Shown piece by piece: positions 41,293-51,199 of a DNA stretch of 64,000 nt. A model generated the notes under the pieces. It was not told the origin of the DNA and did not search any database. It saw nothing but the letters and a program-made list of their open reading frames with translations. Source of the stretch: JAAEPI01 sp964352625 (GTDB lineage: Bacteria; Bacteroidota; Bacteroidia; Cytophagales; Cyclobacteriaceae). The first letter of the stretch is position 1; each line of letters starts with the position of its first letter. The stretch lies in the NCBI GenBank assembly GCA_964352625.1, contig CAYGSD010000003.1, positions 270,745 to 334,744 of the forward strand. Reading direction: 5' to 3'. Position numbers and translations under genes: made by a program.

Positions 41293-42218
41293 ATTTTTTT
41301 TGGTTTGGGCATGCCTGACGGTTTCGCCTTTCTTTCAAATTCTTTCGCAGGGTTTCCCATGAGGGTCAACCCTGAAGTCGTTGTGTCCTTTACTACAACA
41401 CTGCCTGCTCCGGCTATCGTATTTTCATGTAAACTAATACCCGGTCTGAGAATTGCACCAGATCCAATAAAGGAATCCGCACCTACTTTTGAATTGCCAC
41501 CAGTGAGCACGCCATTAGCAAAGTGAACATTTTCTTTAAGTATGGTTCCATGCCCCAGCCTGCAGCCCGGTGCTAGAAGAGATCCTTTACCAATCTGCGT
41601 GTTCTCATTTATTGAACCTCGCACCACCACAGTCTGAGAACCCAGGACACAATTGTCACCAATTTCCACGCCACCCAATTGCGGTTGTTTGATTTTTTCC
41701 TTACCGCCTTCATCCCACACCCAAGCCATTCCCATTGCTCCGATGACCGAGTTGGAGTCAATAAAAACATTCTTACCAATGGTGCAATTGTCATGGATCG
41801 TGACGTGACTGCCGATGATCGACCCTTCACCAATTTTGCATTTGCCCAGTGCAGAGAAAGGATCAATTTGAACATTCTTGCCTATTGCGGCTTCCGGGTG
41901 AATGACAGCCAGATTAGAGATGTTTCCACTGGATTTCTGTGAAAAATAATGTGCGGTCAGGCGATAATAGATTTTTTGAGGGTCGTCTGAGGAAAGGACA
42001 ATCTGGGCGTTAGGATTCTCACCAATTGGCTCATTTACCATAAAAAGCGAATCAGTAACGTCCGGAACCAAGGACACGTCCACAACGAAGTAAAAGGCCT
42101 TACTGATGGGGTGGAGCAAAGAAGCAAGGGTGTATTCAGTTTGTGGCAAACCCACCACTTGATAGGGAATCGCCTGCTTCTTTAGAAACTCAAAAATGTC
42201 TTCCGTCCTGATCTGCAT
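41289..42218 (-). CDS. LpxD-like left-handed beta-helix acyltransferase
   Basis: 309 residues. The N-terminal part (about 1-110) has an LpxD-like uridine-binding domain character (PIGENPNAQIVLSSDDPQKIYYRLTAHYF), and from about 115 there are many hexapeptide turns (AVIHPEAAIGKNVQIDPFSALGKCKIGEGSIIGSHVTIHDNCTIG), with later KENVHFANGVLTGGNSKVGADSFIGSGAILRPG. LpxD adds a hydroxyacyl chain to UDP-glucosamine. This copy, next to sugar-modifying genes, may instead use a different amino sugar; a second housekeeping LpxD would be expected elsewhere. Precedes the short acetyltransferase by a 4-base overlap. Confidence 0.75.
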   Translation of the reverse strand: MQIRTEDIFEFLKKQAIPYQVVGLPQTEYTLASLLHPISKAFYFVVDVSLVPDVTDSLFMVNEPIGENPNAQIVLSSDDPQKIYYRLTAHYFSQKSSGNISNLAVIHPEAAIGKNVQIDPFSALGKCKIGEGSIIGSHVTIHDNCTIGKNVFIDSNSVIGAMGMAWVWDEGGKEKIKQPQLGGVEIGDNCVLGSQTVVVRGSINENTQIGKGSLLAPGCRLGHGTILKENVHFANGVLTGGNSKVGADSFIGSGAILRPGISLHENTIAGAGSVVVKDTTTSGLTLMGNPAKEFERKAKPSGMPKPKKI

Positions 42219-42234
42219 ATCTGGGCTAAAATAA

Positions 42235-43059
42235 TCAGGAAATAAGGAACTCGGTGTTTAACTGATCCTTATAGGCCTCTTTAAGTTTTTCTAAAATGAA
42301 TAAATCATCTTCACTTGATTTTGGTGTAGGTGATTGGTTCAAACCACGATAAACAGGTTGTAAAAGTTCAGCTAGAAAAGAAGGCATTCTCTTTTTGACC
42401 TTATAGGCAATCGAATGCAGGTTTTGATTCTTAACCACAATGGTTTCATTCTTGATTTTAAAGTTAAAGCCCTTGTAAAAAGAATTGTCCAGATTAAGGT
42501 CTGAACATAGTTTGCTCATAAAATTCAAAGGGTCGCTTAGCGAATTGAAATCATAAACTAACACTTTTTCCTTCCCGTATTTGGATATCCATTTTTTAAG
42601 TTGATCAGTCGTCTTTCCGTTGGAAAAACGCTCCCCTGAGAACTGACCGCTCTCATATCCAGAATACTCGCGGAATTCACCTCCGAAGTGCTTGGTTTTG
42701 AATTTATGAAATTTGTATTCTGAAAAAAGCCGTTCGGCAGGGTCGCGGTGGATGAAGACAATCTTTTGAAGTGTAGGTATCTCATCTAAACGCTCAAAAG
42801 CAGTGTCGGAATAGAAATAGTCGGGGGTTGCTTCGAATACTATTTGCTTTTTCTCATCACATGGAAACAACGATTCATACCTGTCAAGTGCGTGTTCGAT
42901 GTAGTTCGCCTCGCGATTAACTGGTGTCACTTTATGAAAGAAATACTGTGTCTCCTTGATCCTGGAAGCGCACACATCCGGATGCTTGCTCAACCAATCG
43001 AAAATGGAAGTTGTCCCTGTCTTGGGCGGACCCGCTATGATCAGATTGGGGTAGGGCAC
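42235..43059 (-). CDS. Sulfotransferase-domain protein
   Basis: 274 residues beginning at GTG 43059 (PYPNLIIAGPPKTGTTSIFDWLSKHP). The PAPS 5'-phosphosulfate loop PPKTGTTS and the 3'-phosphate motif FIHRDPAERLFSEYKFHKF are clear; a further block KYGKEKVLVYDFNSLSDPLNFMSKL follows. It would transfer sulfate from PAPS to a carbohydrate or other hydroxyl group, probably on the surface glycan encoded around it. The start is one base after the YfhO stop. Confidence 0.85.
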   Translation of the reverse strand: MPYPNLIIAGPPKTGTTSIFDWLSKHPDVCASRIKETQYFFHKVTPVNREANYIEHALDRYESLFPCDEKKQIVFEATPDYFYSDTAFERLDEIPTLQKIVFIHRDPAERLFSEYKFHKFKTKHFGGEFREYSGYESGQFSGERFSNGKTTDQLKKWISKYGKEKVLVYDFNSLSDPLNFMSKLCSDLNLDNSFYKGFNFKIKNETIVVKNQNLHSIAYKVKKRMPSFLAELLQPVYRGLNQSPTPKSSEDDLFILEKLKEAYKDQLNTEFLIS

Positions 43060-43060
43060 C

Positions 43061-45469
43061 TTACAATTTCTTCAGTTCCAGCCCGACCGTTCCCACAAAA
43101 CCGAGCAAAATCATGATCGAACAGACCATCATGATGGTGTTCGTGGTGGCGTAGCTCTGAGGCTTGAATTCAAAGACGATATCATGCTGACCTTCAGGAA
43201 TTTCTAAGGCTCGAAGAATATAATTCGCTCGAAGAATCTCTGTTTCTTTTCCGTCGATGGTGGCGACCCAACTCTTCGGATAATACACTTCCGAGAAAAT
43301 ACCCAACGCTGTGCCGTTGGAAATATTCGCCGTATAGACCAATTTATTCGGCGTACGCTCAGTGAGCGCAATGGTGCCTTGACCTCCGAACTTCGGATCA
43401 GCTTCATTGAGATCAACAACCGCAGTTTTTCTAGGGTCTATGCTGCCAAGCTGATTCATCACGTCACTCGGATGCTGTGCTTTCACCACATCACTAGCAA
43501 CCCAGGCATTTCCGAATGCACTCGGATTGGTAATGACCGCCTCTTTTTGATTTCCCGCCACCAGGTATTTGGCGTTCAGCATATTCAGGATTTTCAAATC
43601 AGAGAAATCTCTCCTGCCATTTTGCAGTTTCGTGATCGCTTGATTGGCCTCACTACCAAGGTAGTTGTCAACCAAATCCTGATATCGACGCATTTTGGCT
43701 CCATGGTATCCACCAATGGATTCGTGATAGTAGGAGGTTCGTGCCTCGTTCCAAGGGTTGATTAGGTTGAGCACCCTTTCTCCGGGAGCCGCATTGCTCA
43801 TAATATATTCGTCGGCACCTGTGGCTCGGAAGTAATTTTCCGCCGGGTCTTCTTGAAAATTGTCCTTGTTCAGAAACCGTTTGCTCAACGAAACGACATC
43901 AATAAGTACAATACCAACAAGGAGAAGCAAAGCAAACTGCGTCTTTAGTTTGTCTTTGTGGATTAGCCAAAGTGCCATAAATGCGAGTCCTGTAAATACG
44001 ATCGCACGGATAACACTTTGCCTAAAGAGTGCTTTTCTGTCGTCCCGAATAGCACTGATCAACCAATCGGGGAGCTGAGCATCTATGGCTCCTCGGTAGC
44101 TCATCATTCCCGAAATAATCAAAAAGAGTACACTGATTCCTCCCGCAACCATGACCGCCCTTTTCAGGGATTTCCATTGTTCGGCCTTGTTCAGAGTTAG
44201 CCATTTTTCTATCCCTGTAAAGGCTAAGAGATTAATGGCAAGAATCGGGATAATGATGGTAAAGGTGACCGATCTGAACTTGTTATACCCAGGTAAATAA
44301 TCAAACAGGAGGTTGTTGAAGCCTGCGGCGTTTTTCCCCCAACTCATCGCGATTCCGAAAATAGCGGCCACAATGAGCCATATTTTTTGATGCGTAGGGA
44401 GCACGAATAAGCCAAGGACAAAAAGAAAAAGAAGAACTGAACCCGCATAATAGGGAGCGGTCAAAGGTTGATCTCCCCAATAGGTGGGCATAGCCTTGAT
44501 CGTTTCCTTGGCCTGCAATCGACTATAACCAGCGGTTTTCATCAAGGCTTCCGCTACATTGGATTTCTCAGAAAGCTCCTGCGAAGATGAGCCCCCTAAA
44601 TAGTTTGGATAGAACATGACCAAGGGCTCGGTAATCCCATTACTGAATCGAAAAGCATATTCATAATCCAGTCCCTTTGCCTCACCATCTGATTCTAAGT
44701 CGGATGCACCACGGATACTGTATTTTCCGTAATCGTACGTGTGATAGAGCCTGCCAGCATTTGCACCAACGGCCAAAGAGGCAGCCAACACCAAGCCAGC
44801 AATGCTGATAAAAAAAGGTTGAAGTCGCTTCTCTTTGACCGCCTGAATCAATTCAAATAGTCCGAAGATGACGACAACCAACAAGAGGTAGTACGTCATC
44901 TGAGGGTGGTTGGCTCTGATCTGAAGTCCGAGAGCCAGCGCCGTTAACCCAACTCCCAACCATCGTTTATCCGTAAATGCCAACTTAATGCCGGCAAGTA
45001 CCAAAGGCATCAAGGCTACAGCCGCAATCTTGGCATTGTGACCCGCTGAAATACTAATGATATTGAATCCATTTAATCCAAAGAGAATGGCTCCAGCCAT
45101 GGCCAGCCAACTCCTGACACCAAAGGCAAGAAGCATGATGTAGAAACTCACGAAAGACAAGAACGTGAGCGAGACAGGGTGTCTAAGTCCCAGATTGATC
45201 GCAGCATAGGCGTATTTTAGTAGATCGCCTGAATACTGAACGCCATTAAGATATGCCGGCATACCACTGAACATGGTGTTCATCCAAAGGGCTTCTTCAC
45301 CAGTTTCAGCTTTATATTCTTTCAGTTGCTGATGCGCCCCAAATGCTTGAAGTACATCATGTTGCGAGAGCTTCTGTCCATCAAAAAAGGCAGGTGAATA
45401 GATGACAACAGTGAGTACAAAAAATACGATGACGGCTACTGCGTGAGGCAGAATGGTTTTGAAATTCAT
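43061..45469 (-). CDS. YfhO-family membrane protein
   Basis: 802 residues. About 12-14 transmembrane helices in the first 500 residues, starting with PHAVAVIVFFVLTVVIYSPAFF; then AWLWLIHKDK-like loops and a C-terminal beta-rich periplasmic domain (GTALGIFSEVYYPKSWVATIDGKE, LRALEIPEGQHDIVFEFKPQSY). This matches bacterial YfhO, a predicted GT-C-fold glycosyltransferase that in Gram-positives helps decorate teichoic acids. It would use a lipid-linked sugar at the outer face of the inner membrane. Sits between the flippase and the sulfotransferase, a typical surface-polysaccharide setting. Confidence 0.87.
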   Translation of the reverse strand: MNFKTILPHAVAVIVFFVLTVVIYSPAFFDGQKLSQHDVLQAFGAHQQLKEYKAETGEEALWMNTMFSGMPAYLNGVQYSGDLLKYAYAAINLGLRHPVSLTFLSFVSFYIMLLAFGVRSWLAMAGAILFGLNGFNIISISAGHNAKIAAVALMPLVLAGIKLAFTDKRWLGVGLTALALGLQIRANHPQMTYYLLLVVVIFGLFELIQAVKEKRLQPFFISIAGLVLAASLAVGANAGRLYHTYDYGKYSIRGASDLESDGEAKGLDYEYAFRFSNGITEPLVMFYPNYLGGSSSQELSEKSNVAEALMKTAGYSRLQAKETIKAMPTYWGDQPLTAPYYAGSVLLFLFVLGLFVLPTHQKIWLIVAAIFGIAMSWGKNAAGFNNLLFDYLPGYNKFRSVTFTIIIPILAINLLAFTGIEKWLTLNKAEQWKSLKRAVMVAGGISVLFLIISGMMSYRGAIDAQLPDWLISAIRDDRKALFRQSVIRAIVFTGLAFMALWLIHKDKLKTQFALLLLVGIVLIDVVSLSKRFLNKDNFQEDPAENYFRATGADEYIMSNAAPGERVLNLINPWNEARTSYYHESIGGYHGAKMRRYQDLVDNYLGSEANQAITKLQNGRRDFSDLKILNMLNAKYLVAGNQKEAVITNPSAFGNAWVASDVVKAQHPSDVMNQLGSIDPRKTAVVDLNEADPKFGGQGTIALTERTPNKLVYTANISNGTALGIFSEVYYPKSWVATIDGKETEILRANYILRALEIPEGQHDIVFEFKPQSYATTNTIMMVCSIMILLGFVGTVGLELKKL

Positions 45470-46954
45470 CTAAAATCTGATTTTCTCAAAAGTAGTTTTT
45501 ATCAATTGATTTATGTCCGGTGATACGTTCATTTTCCAAACCAAGCCCATGAAGAGAACTGTCGTGAGTACGGCCCTCAACCCGATATTGATCACGGGAC
45601 CAAACGAAAGCGGTATGAAGAAAAAGATCAAAAACACACCGATGCTAATCGCGGCAAGGGTCCAATGAGCTTTTGTGAAAGGACTTATTTTGAACCGTTC
45701 CCAAAGCAAACCGAACTTGAATAGGGTTTGTAGAGTGATGGCCCCCAGGTAGCTGATACCAGCCCCGGTCAGGCCAAGAATCGGAAGAAGCCAAATGTTG
45801 AGTAGAATGAGCACAATGGCGGCCCCAATCTGCAAGTAAAGCGAGTAGCGATAGAAGTCAGAGAACACGATAATCTCCTGGCTGAAGCTGAAGAGGATGA
45901 TGATCAGTTTAGCAAAGCACACTGCCACCACGACCCAATAGCCCGCAGCGAAACCACTTCCCTGAGGGATGAAAGCAAACAAGTCTTCCACATTCGTCAG
46001 AATGCCAATAACCAGAAGGAGACCAAAAACTGACATGGTGATGGATCCTTTTTGGTACATCCTGTTCACTTGCTCCATGTCTCTGGCTTGCATGGCTTTT
46101 GAAAAAATAGGAGAGAGGACTTTCAGCATATTCCTTCTGGGCATTTCCACGATTATTCCAATAAAAAAGCAAGTGGTGAAAATTCCGGTTGCCGCTTCCC
46201 CCAATTCGGTGGATACTTGGAGGTAATTCACATTGTTCATCACCGCGAAGCTTAATCCAAGGAGCATGGCGTATGATCCATACTTAAATATCTTCTTTCT
46301 CCAACCCTCATCAATGTAGCTTAGGTTGGTGGTAAACCTCAAGCCATGACCGATCATTAAGTAAAGAAAAAGAACCAACAGCGCTAGTGAATAATTGAGG
46401 GCAAGGCCTGTCACGGCCATTTCATAGTCCCACCATTTGAAGGCGAAACCTGCAATAAGTAGGATGGAGCCTAATCGCAAGAAAACATCTCTGAGCAGGC
46501 TGGGAATGACCACATTCAGCAACGATCTACAATAGGCAAACATTAACTCGAAAAGACTGTTCACTACAATAATTATAGCCGTGATTCCCAGATAGTTAAT
46601 GTATCCTGAGGCATTCTCTTCGAAATGACTTGCAATCCAATTTTGATTCAAATAAGCGAGCGCAATCACGAGAATATTCAAAGAAATAATCACGACTGCC
46701 TGAAAGGTGAAGAATTGGTTTCTGACCGCTCGACTTTTATCGATTAGGGGGAAATACTTTATGAAGGTTCCGGGCATTCCCGCTGAGCAAAATGGGGAGA
46801 TCAGCATGGCATTGGCTGTGACCAGATTAAAAATCCCAATCTCGCTGAGGGTGAGGAATTCGGGACGCAGATAGAGCGTGTTGAAGTAGCCGATGACGAC
46901 TCCCATGTAGGCGATGACGGTGGCCCAAAAACTCTGACGAATGACAACTCCCAT
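45470..46954 (-). CDS. Polysaccharide biosynthesis flippase (Wzx-like)
   Basis: 494 residues with about 12-14 hydrophobic helices. N-terminus GVVIRQSFWATVIAYMGVVIGYFNTLYLRPEFL is the common start of O-antigen/flippase (MATE-like) proteins. It would move lipid-linked oligosaccharide across the inner membrane. It directly precedes YfhO (stop and start one base apart). No polymerase gene is visible in the window. Confidence 0.88.
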   Translation of the reverse strand: MGVVIRQSFWATVIAYMGVVIGYFNTLYLRPEFLTLSEIGIFNLVTANAMLISPFCSAGMPGTFIKYFPLIDKSRAVRNQFFTFQAVVIISLNILVIALAYLNQNWIASHFEENASGYINYLGITAIIIVVNSLFELMFAYCRSLLNVVIPSLLRDVFLRLGSILLIAGFAFKWWDYEMAVTGLALNYSLALLVLFLYLMIGHGLRFTTNLSYIDEGWRKKIFKYGSYAMLLGLSFAVMNNVNYLQVSTELGEAATGIFTTCFFIGIIVEMPRRNMLKVLSPIFSKAMQARDMEQVNRMYQKGSITMSVFGLLLVIGILTNVEDLFAFIPQGSGFAAGYWVVVAVCFAKLIIILFSFSQEIIVFSDFYRYSLYLQIGAAIVLILLNIWLLPILGLTGAGISYLGAITLQTLFKFGLLWERFKISPFTKAHWTLAAISIGVFLIFFFIPLSFGPVINIGLRAVLTTVLFMGLVWKMNVSPDINQLIKTTFEKIRF

Positions 46955-46997
46955 GAAGGGCGAATTAACGATGAATTTTAGAACTGGACGGTATCAT

Positions 46998-47747
46998 TTA
47001 GAAAAACCAGAGTTTCACAGCCAAGGCCGTCACGGTCACCAACAAAAAGCCTCTCACAAATTTGTCAGGAATACTCACCGACCAACGACTAGTGAACCAT
47101 GCACCCGTCGCACTCCCTAGCGCCAATACAAGGCCGTAATCCAATCGAACCAACCCATTCAAAAAGAAAATAACAAGAGCAATCGTGGTATAGCAAAAAC
47201 CAACAAAAACCTTAATGCTATTTGTTTTGGCCAGTGAAAGCGCATGCATCATCGAGAGGGTGGCGATCACGATAAAGCCGATACCAGCTTGTATGAAGCC
47301 ACCGTAGATGCCAATGAAAAAGAATAGAATCACACTCTTTACCGTTCTTTTTTGGCCAAACTGCTCCACGCCACCTTCCTTGACTTTTCCAAGTTTGAAA
47401 ACCGTGGCAATCATCACCGCGATCATTACCACAGCCAAAATTCGATTGAAGAGTTGATCGGAAATATCCACTGCGATGAGTGTCCCGACAATAGAGCCGA
47501 TGCTTGCGCTAATGCCGACCCAATAGGCAAATGGAAAAACAGCCACTCCTTTGCTCTTGAATCCTCGCACGGCGATGAAGTTCTGTATGAAAAGCGAGAC
47601 CCTATTGCTAGCATTGGCTTCTGCCGATGGCAAACCAAGGAAAATCAATAGCGGCATGGTCAGAAGCGAACCACCCCCCGCCAGTGTATTGATACAACCG
47701 GCAATCAGGCCTGTCCCGATGAGTAAAAGTGCGTCAGTGAAACTCAT
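46998..47747 (-). CDS. TauE/SafE-family anion exporter, second copy
   Basis: 249 residues with eight hydrophobic segments. Signature TGLIAGCINTLAGGGSLLTMPLLIFLGLP at the N-terminus, repeated near residue 140 as FIGIYGGFIQAGIGFIVIATL. It is clearly different in sequence from the copy at 13317. It shares a TAATG overlap with the folK stop. The substrate is unknown. Confidence 0.86.
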   Translation of the reverse strand: MSFTDALLLIGTGLIAGCINTLAGGGSLLTMPLLIFLGLPSAEANASNRVSLFIQNFIAVRGFKSKGVAVFPFAYWVGISASIGSIVGTLIAVDISDQLFNRILAVVMIAVMIATVFKLGKVKEGGVEQFGQKRTVKSVILFFFIGIYGGFIQAGIGFIVIATLSMMHALSLAKTNSIKVFVGFCYTTIALVIFFLNGLVRLDYGLVLALGSATGAWFTSRWSVSIPDKFVRGFLLVTVTALAVKLWFF

Positions 47748-48238
47748 TAAAATTTCAGATCAGTAATTGTACACTTTAAGGTGTCGGTACTTTTCACAAG
47801 TAGTTCGTTCATTGTTTGCTGTAAGGAAGGGTGAATCTCATCAGGCCATTTTTCCACCAAGGGCAGAAGCGCAAATCTACGATCAGGAATGCCAGGATGA
47901 GGGATACTTAGCGTTTCCGTTTCCACTATTTGTTCATTAAAAAAAAGAATATCAATGTCTATCAGGCGCTCACCCCATTTCAAGATTCTCTTTCGTCCCA
48001 TGGCTTCTTCGATGCTTAGACAAGTAGCCAATGCATCCTCAGGCGTGCCTTTACTTTCAAATTGCACAACAGCATTCAAAAACCAAGGCTGATCCGAAAT
48101 GCCCCAAGGCTCTGTTTCGTACACAGACGATTGATTCACAAGCTTCAACCCTGCGCTTTTAAGAAGATTTTTGGCCTTGTGAAGGTTATCAAGACGATCT
48201 CCAAGATTGGAACCTAATAGAATAAATAGACCATTCAT
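47747..48238 (-). CDS. folK: 2-amino-4-hydroxy-6-hydroxymethyldihydropteridine pyrophosphokinase
   Basis: 163 residues, normal length. LLGSNLGDRLDNL at the N-terminus, SSVYETEPWGISDQPWFLNAVVQFES, RILKWGERLIDIDILFFNE (ATP/Mg binding) and IPHPGIPDRRFALLPL are the family motifs. It transfers pyrophosphate from ATP to the hydroxymethyldihydropterin in folate synthesis. Divergent from sppA with 91 bases between starts. Confidence 0.96.
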   Translation of the reverse strand: MNGLFILLGSNLGDRLDNLHKAKNLLKSAGLKLVNQSSVYETEPWGISDQPWFLNAVVQFESKGTPEDALATCLSIEEAMGRKRILKWGERLIDIDILFFNEQIVETETLSIPHPGIPDRRFALLPLVEKWPDEIHPSLQQTMNELLVKSTDTLKCTITDLKF

Positions 48239-48291
48239 ATAAATTGCACTTCAAAAGGAACCGAGCAAGCTGATGTCATCGTTAGTGGACT

Positions 48292-48299
48292 TAATTTTG
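48292..48299 (+). promoter_or_regulatory. Probable -7 box of sppA (TAATTTTG)
   Basis: Exact TAnnTTTG match, 30 bases upstream of the sppA ATG. No TTTG -33 box was found at the usual spacing. Confidence 0.35.
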
Positions 48300-48329
48300 C
48301 TCAAAATTTAAACATAGAATTCTACGCAG

Positions 48330-50066
48330 ATGAATTTTCTTAAAAATGTCTTAGCCACCATCGTCGGTTTGTTACTCTTTGTAGGCCTTTCATTCGGCTT
48401 GCTTTTCATCGTGGTGCTGGCCTCATCATCGGACGAAGTGCCTACCGTCAAAAATAAATCAGTGCTATACGTCCCCTTGTCGGGTGTGGTAGTGGAGCAG
48501 GTGATTGAGAATCCGTTCAATGAAATATTGGGTGACGCAGTTACGCAACTAGACATTCGCTCAATTATAAATTCCATTGAGGCGGCCAAGACGGATGAGA
48601 AAATCGAAGGTATTTACATTGAGACTAAGTTCATCCAAGCAAGCTTCGCATCGCTTCAGGAAATACGGGACGCGATTTTAGACTTCAAGGAATCAGGCAA
48701 ATTCGTCTACGCATATGGGGAGTACATTAGCGAGGCAGACTACTACGTTGCTTCGGCCGCTGATTCTGTTTTCCTTAATCCGGAAGGATCTTTAGAGTTC
48801 AACGGGTTATCAGCCAACATCATGTTCTACAAAGGGCTGTTTGACAAATTGGAAATCAAACCCGTGATTTTCAGGGTAGGCCAGTTCAAAAGCTACGTGG
48901 AACCTTATACGCGAAAAGACATGAGTGAGGAGAATAAGCTACAATACTCTGAATTGTTGAACTCCGTCTATGATTTTTACCTAAGTGAGGTTAGTCTGAC
49001 GAGAAACATTGATGCATCCATTCTTGAAGACATCTCTGATAACATGAAAATCAATTACGCTCAAGATGCAGCGGATTATGGATTGATTGACCAAGTTGTT
49101 TATGAAGATGAAGTAAAGGCTAAGCTTAGAAAGAAATTAGACGTAGAAGAAGATCGCAAGATCAACTTCATGGGGATTTCAAAATATGCTCAGGTAGTAA
49201 AATCCAAGGTGGAAGGAAAGAAAGAGAAGATTGCCATCATCGTGGCAAATGGAGCCATTGTCCCAAGTGGAGATGACGAATCAGTAGGAGGCGAGCAATA
49301 CGCCCGATACATCAGAGAGGCTCGTGAAGATGATAATATCAAAGCAATCGTCCTTCGGGTAAATTCTCCGGGAGGAAGTCTTCTTGGCTCAGATATGATT
49401 TGGCGAGAAGTAATGCTTACCAAGGGAGTGAAACCAATCATCACTTCCATGGCTGGTGTGGCCGCCTCAGGTGGGTACTACATTGCTATGGCAACTGATA
49501 CCATTGTGGCACAGCCAAACACAATCACCGGATCTATCGGTATTTTTAGCATGTTAGTAAACATGGAAGAGTTCCTTGATAATAAAATCGGCATCACCCA
49601 TGATGTGGTAGGAACAGGTGAATACTCAGATTTCATTACAGTGACGAGAGAGTTCACTCCGTATGAAAATGAAGTCATGCAACAAAGCGTGGAGCGCGGC
49701 TACAAAACCTTCACTACCAAAGTGGCTGAAGGACGAGGAATGGCGGTAGAAGACGTGTTGGCGATAGCTGGAGGAAGAGTTTGGAGTGGATTGCAAGCGA
49801 AAGAAAATGGGCTAGTAGATGTGCTGGGGAGCTATGATGACGCCATAGCCATTGCTGCGGCAAAAGCCGGAGTAGAGGAGTACAGCCTAGCGATGTATCC
49901 ACGTCAAAAACCTTTCTTAGAAAAATTAATGTCGGATTTGGGTAACCAATCGGGCTCCATTTTAGGCAAAGATCATATACTTGCAAAGTACGAGCAGCAA
50001 CTAAAAGCGCTTAAACAATTACAAGGAATTCAGGCCAGAATGCCTGGTGAATTGATCATCGAATAA
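48330..50066 (+). CDS. sppA: Signal peptide peptidase SppA, long form
   Basis: 578 residues, the full-length (67 kDa) type with a duplicated domain. One N-terminal membrane helix (VLATIVGLLLFVGLSFGLLFIVVL). The catalytic Lys (about 188) is in GQFKSYVEPYTRKDMS, and the catalytic Ser (about 380) in SMAGVAASGGYYIAMATD, followed by ITGSIGIF. It digests cleaved signal peptides in the inner membrane. The bioB gene follows after 8 bases and is probably on the same transcript. Confidence 0.94.
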   Translation: MNFLKNVLATIVGLLLFVGLSFGLLFIVVLASSSDEVPTVKNKSVLYVPLSGVVVEQVIENPFNEILGDAVTQLDIRSIINSIEAAKTDEKIEGIYIETKFIQASFASLQEIRDAILDFKESGKFVYAYGEYISEADYYVASAADSVFLNPEGSLEFNGLSANIMFYKGLFDKLEIKPVIFRVGQFKSYVEPYTRKDMSEENKLQYSELLNSVYDFYLSEVSLTRNIDASILEDISDNMKINYAQDAADYGLIDQVVYEDEVKAKLRKKLDVEEDRKINFMGISKYAQVVKSKVEGKKEKIAIIVANGAIVPSGDDESVGGEQYARYIREAREDDNIKAIVLRVNSPGGSLLGSDMIWREVMLTKGVKPIITSMAGVAASGGYYIAMATDTIVAQPNTITGSIGIFSMLVNMEEFLDNKIGITHDVVGTGEYSDFITVTREFTPYENEVMQQSVERGYKTFTTKVAEGRGMAVEDVLAIAGGRVWSGLQAKENGLVDVLGSYDDAIAIAAAKAGVEEYSLAMYPRQKPFLEKLMSDLGNQSGSILGKDHILAKYEQQLKALKQLQGIQARMPGELIIE

Positions 50067-50074
50067 AACAACCT

Positions 50075-51064
50075 ATGCAAATTCGTAACGACTGGACGAG
50101 AGCGGAAATCACTGAAATTTTTAACAAGCCGATCATGGACTTGATCTATGAGGCAGCCACCGTCCATCGAGAATACAACGACGCAAACGAAGTTCAAGTC
50201 TGCACGCTGCTTTCCGTAAAGACGGGCGGATGCCCGGAGGATTGCGCCTATTGCCCTCAAGCTGCACGCTACCATACGGATGTGAAGGTGCATAAGCTTC
50301 TGGACGTTGACGAGGTTTTGAACAAAGCCAAGAACGCCAAGGAAAGTGGAAGTACGCGCTTTTGCATGGGCGCAGCTTGGAGAGAAGTGAGAGACAACCG
50401 CGATTTTGACAAAGTCCTAGACATGGTCAAGGGCGTGAACGGCATGGGTATGGAAGTTTGCTGCACGCTGGGCATGCTCACTGAGGAGCAAGCCAAGAAA
50501 CTAAAAGATGCGGGGCTGTATGCCTACAACCACAATTTAGATACAAGCGAAGAACACTACGAAGAGATCATCACCACTCGGAATTACGATGATCGCTTGG
50601 ATACCTTGGAGAATGTGCGGAAAGCCAAGATCTCCGTTTGTTCTGGAGGAATCATTGGTCTTGGAGAAAACGAAAACGACAGAGTAGGAATGCTGCATAC
50701 ATTGGCAACATTGCCTGAGCATCCGGAATCTGTACCCGTGAATGCCTTGGTGCCCGTAGAGGGAACGCCACTGGCCGAACAGCCACGAGTTTCTGTTTGG
50801 GAAATGATTCGAATGATCGCCACGGCTCGGATCATCATGCCGAAAGCAATGGTTCGATTATCCGCAGGTAGAGTGAGAATGAATGTCGAGGAGCAAGCAC
50901 TTTGCTTTTTGGCTGGCGCAAACTCCATCTTCGCAGGAGACGAACTTCTAACAACTCCAAACCCGGATGTGAATCAGGACAAGGCCATGTTCCAAACCCT
51001 GAACTTAAAGCCACGTGCCTCCTTCAAAGGAGCAGCTGCTGAAAAATTCGCTGAAGCATATTAG
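50075..51064 (+). CDS. bioB: Biotin synthase
   Basis: 329 residues. Radical-SAM cluster CxxxCxxC in GGCPEDCAYCPQ (about 52-60), then the GAAWREVRDNRDFDKVLDMVKG and YAYNHNLDTSEEHYEEIITTRNYDDRLDTL blocks and the LSAGRVRMNVEEQALCFLAGANSIFAGDELLTTPNPD region with the [2Fe-2S] Arg. It inserts sulfur into dethiobiotin. It is separated from bioF-D-A by a carbonic anhydrase and an LpxR-like gene. Confidence 0.97.
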   Translation: MQIRNDWTRAEITEIFNKPIMDLIYEAATVHREYNDANEVQVCTLLSVKTGGCPEDCAYCPQAARYHTDVKVHKLLDVDEVLNKAKNAKESGSTRFCMGAAWREVRDNRDFDKVLDMVKGVNGMGMEVCCTLGMLTEEQAKKLKDAGLYAYNHNLDTSEEHYEEIITTRNYDDRLDTLENVRKAKISVCSGGIIGLGENENDRVGMLHTLATLPEHPESVPVNALVPVEGTPLAEQPRVSVWEMIRMIATARIIMPKAMVRLSAGRVRMNVEEQALCFLAGANSIFAGDELLTTPNPDVNQDKAMFQTLNLKPRASFKGAAAEKFAEAY

Positions 51065-51073
51065 CAATTGGTT

Positions 51074-51103
51074 TTTGAAGTAGGGATTCCGATCCTATAT
51101 TTG
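51074..51103 (+). promoter_or_regulatory. Promoter of the carbonic anhydrase gene (TTTG-N18-TATATTTG)
   Basis: TTTG at 51074-51077 and TATATTTG at 51096-51103, 18 bases apart, match both elements of the Bacteroidota housekeeping promoter (TTTG, 17-23 bases, TAnnTTTG). Transcription would begin near 51110, giving a leader of about 90 bases before the ATG at 51200. Confidence 0.6.
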
Positions 51104-51199
51104 ATTAGTTTGATTTCTTCCTCAACGAAAAAGAACGGTATCAATTTTTTTGAAAGGTTAGTAACAATCAATATTCACATATAACTTAAATAATAGAAA

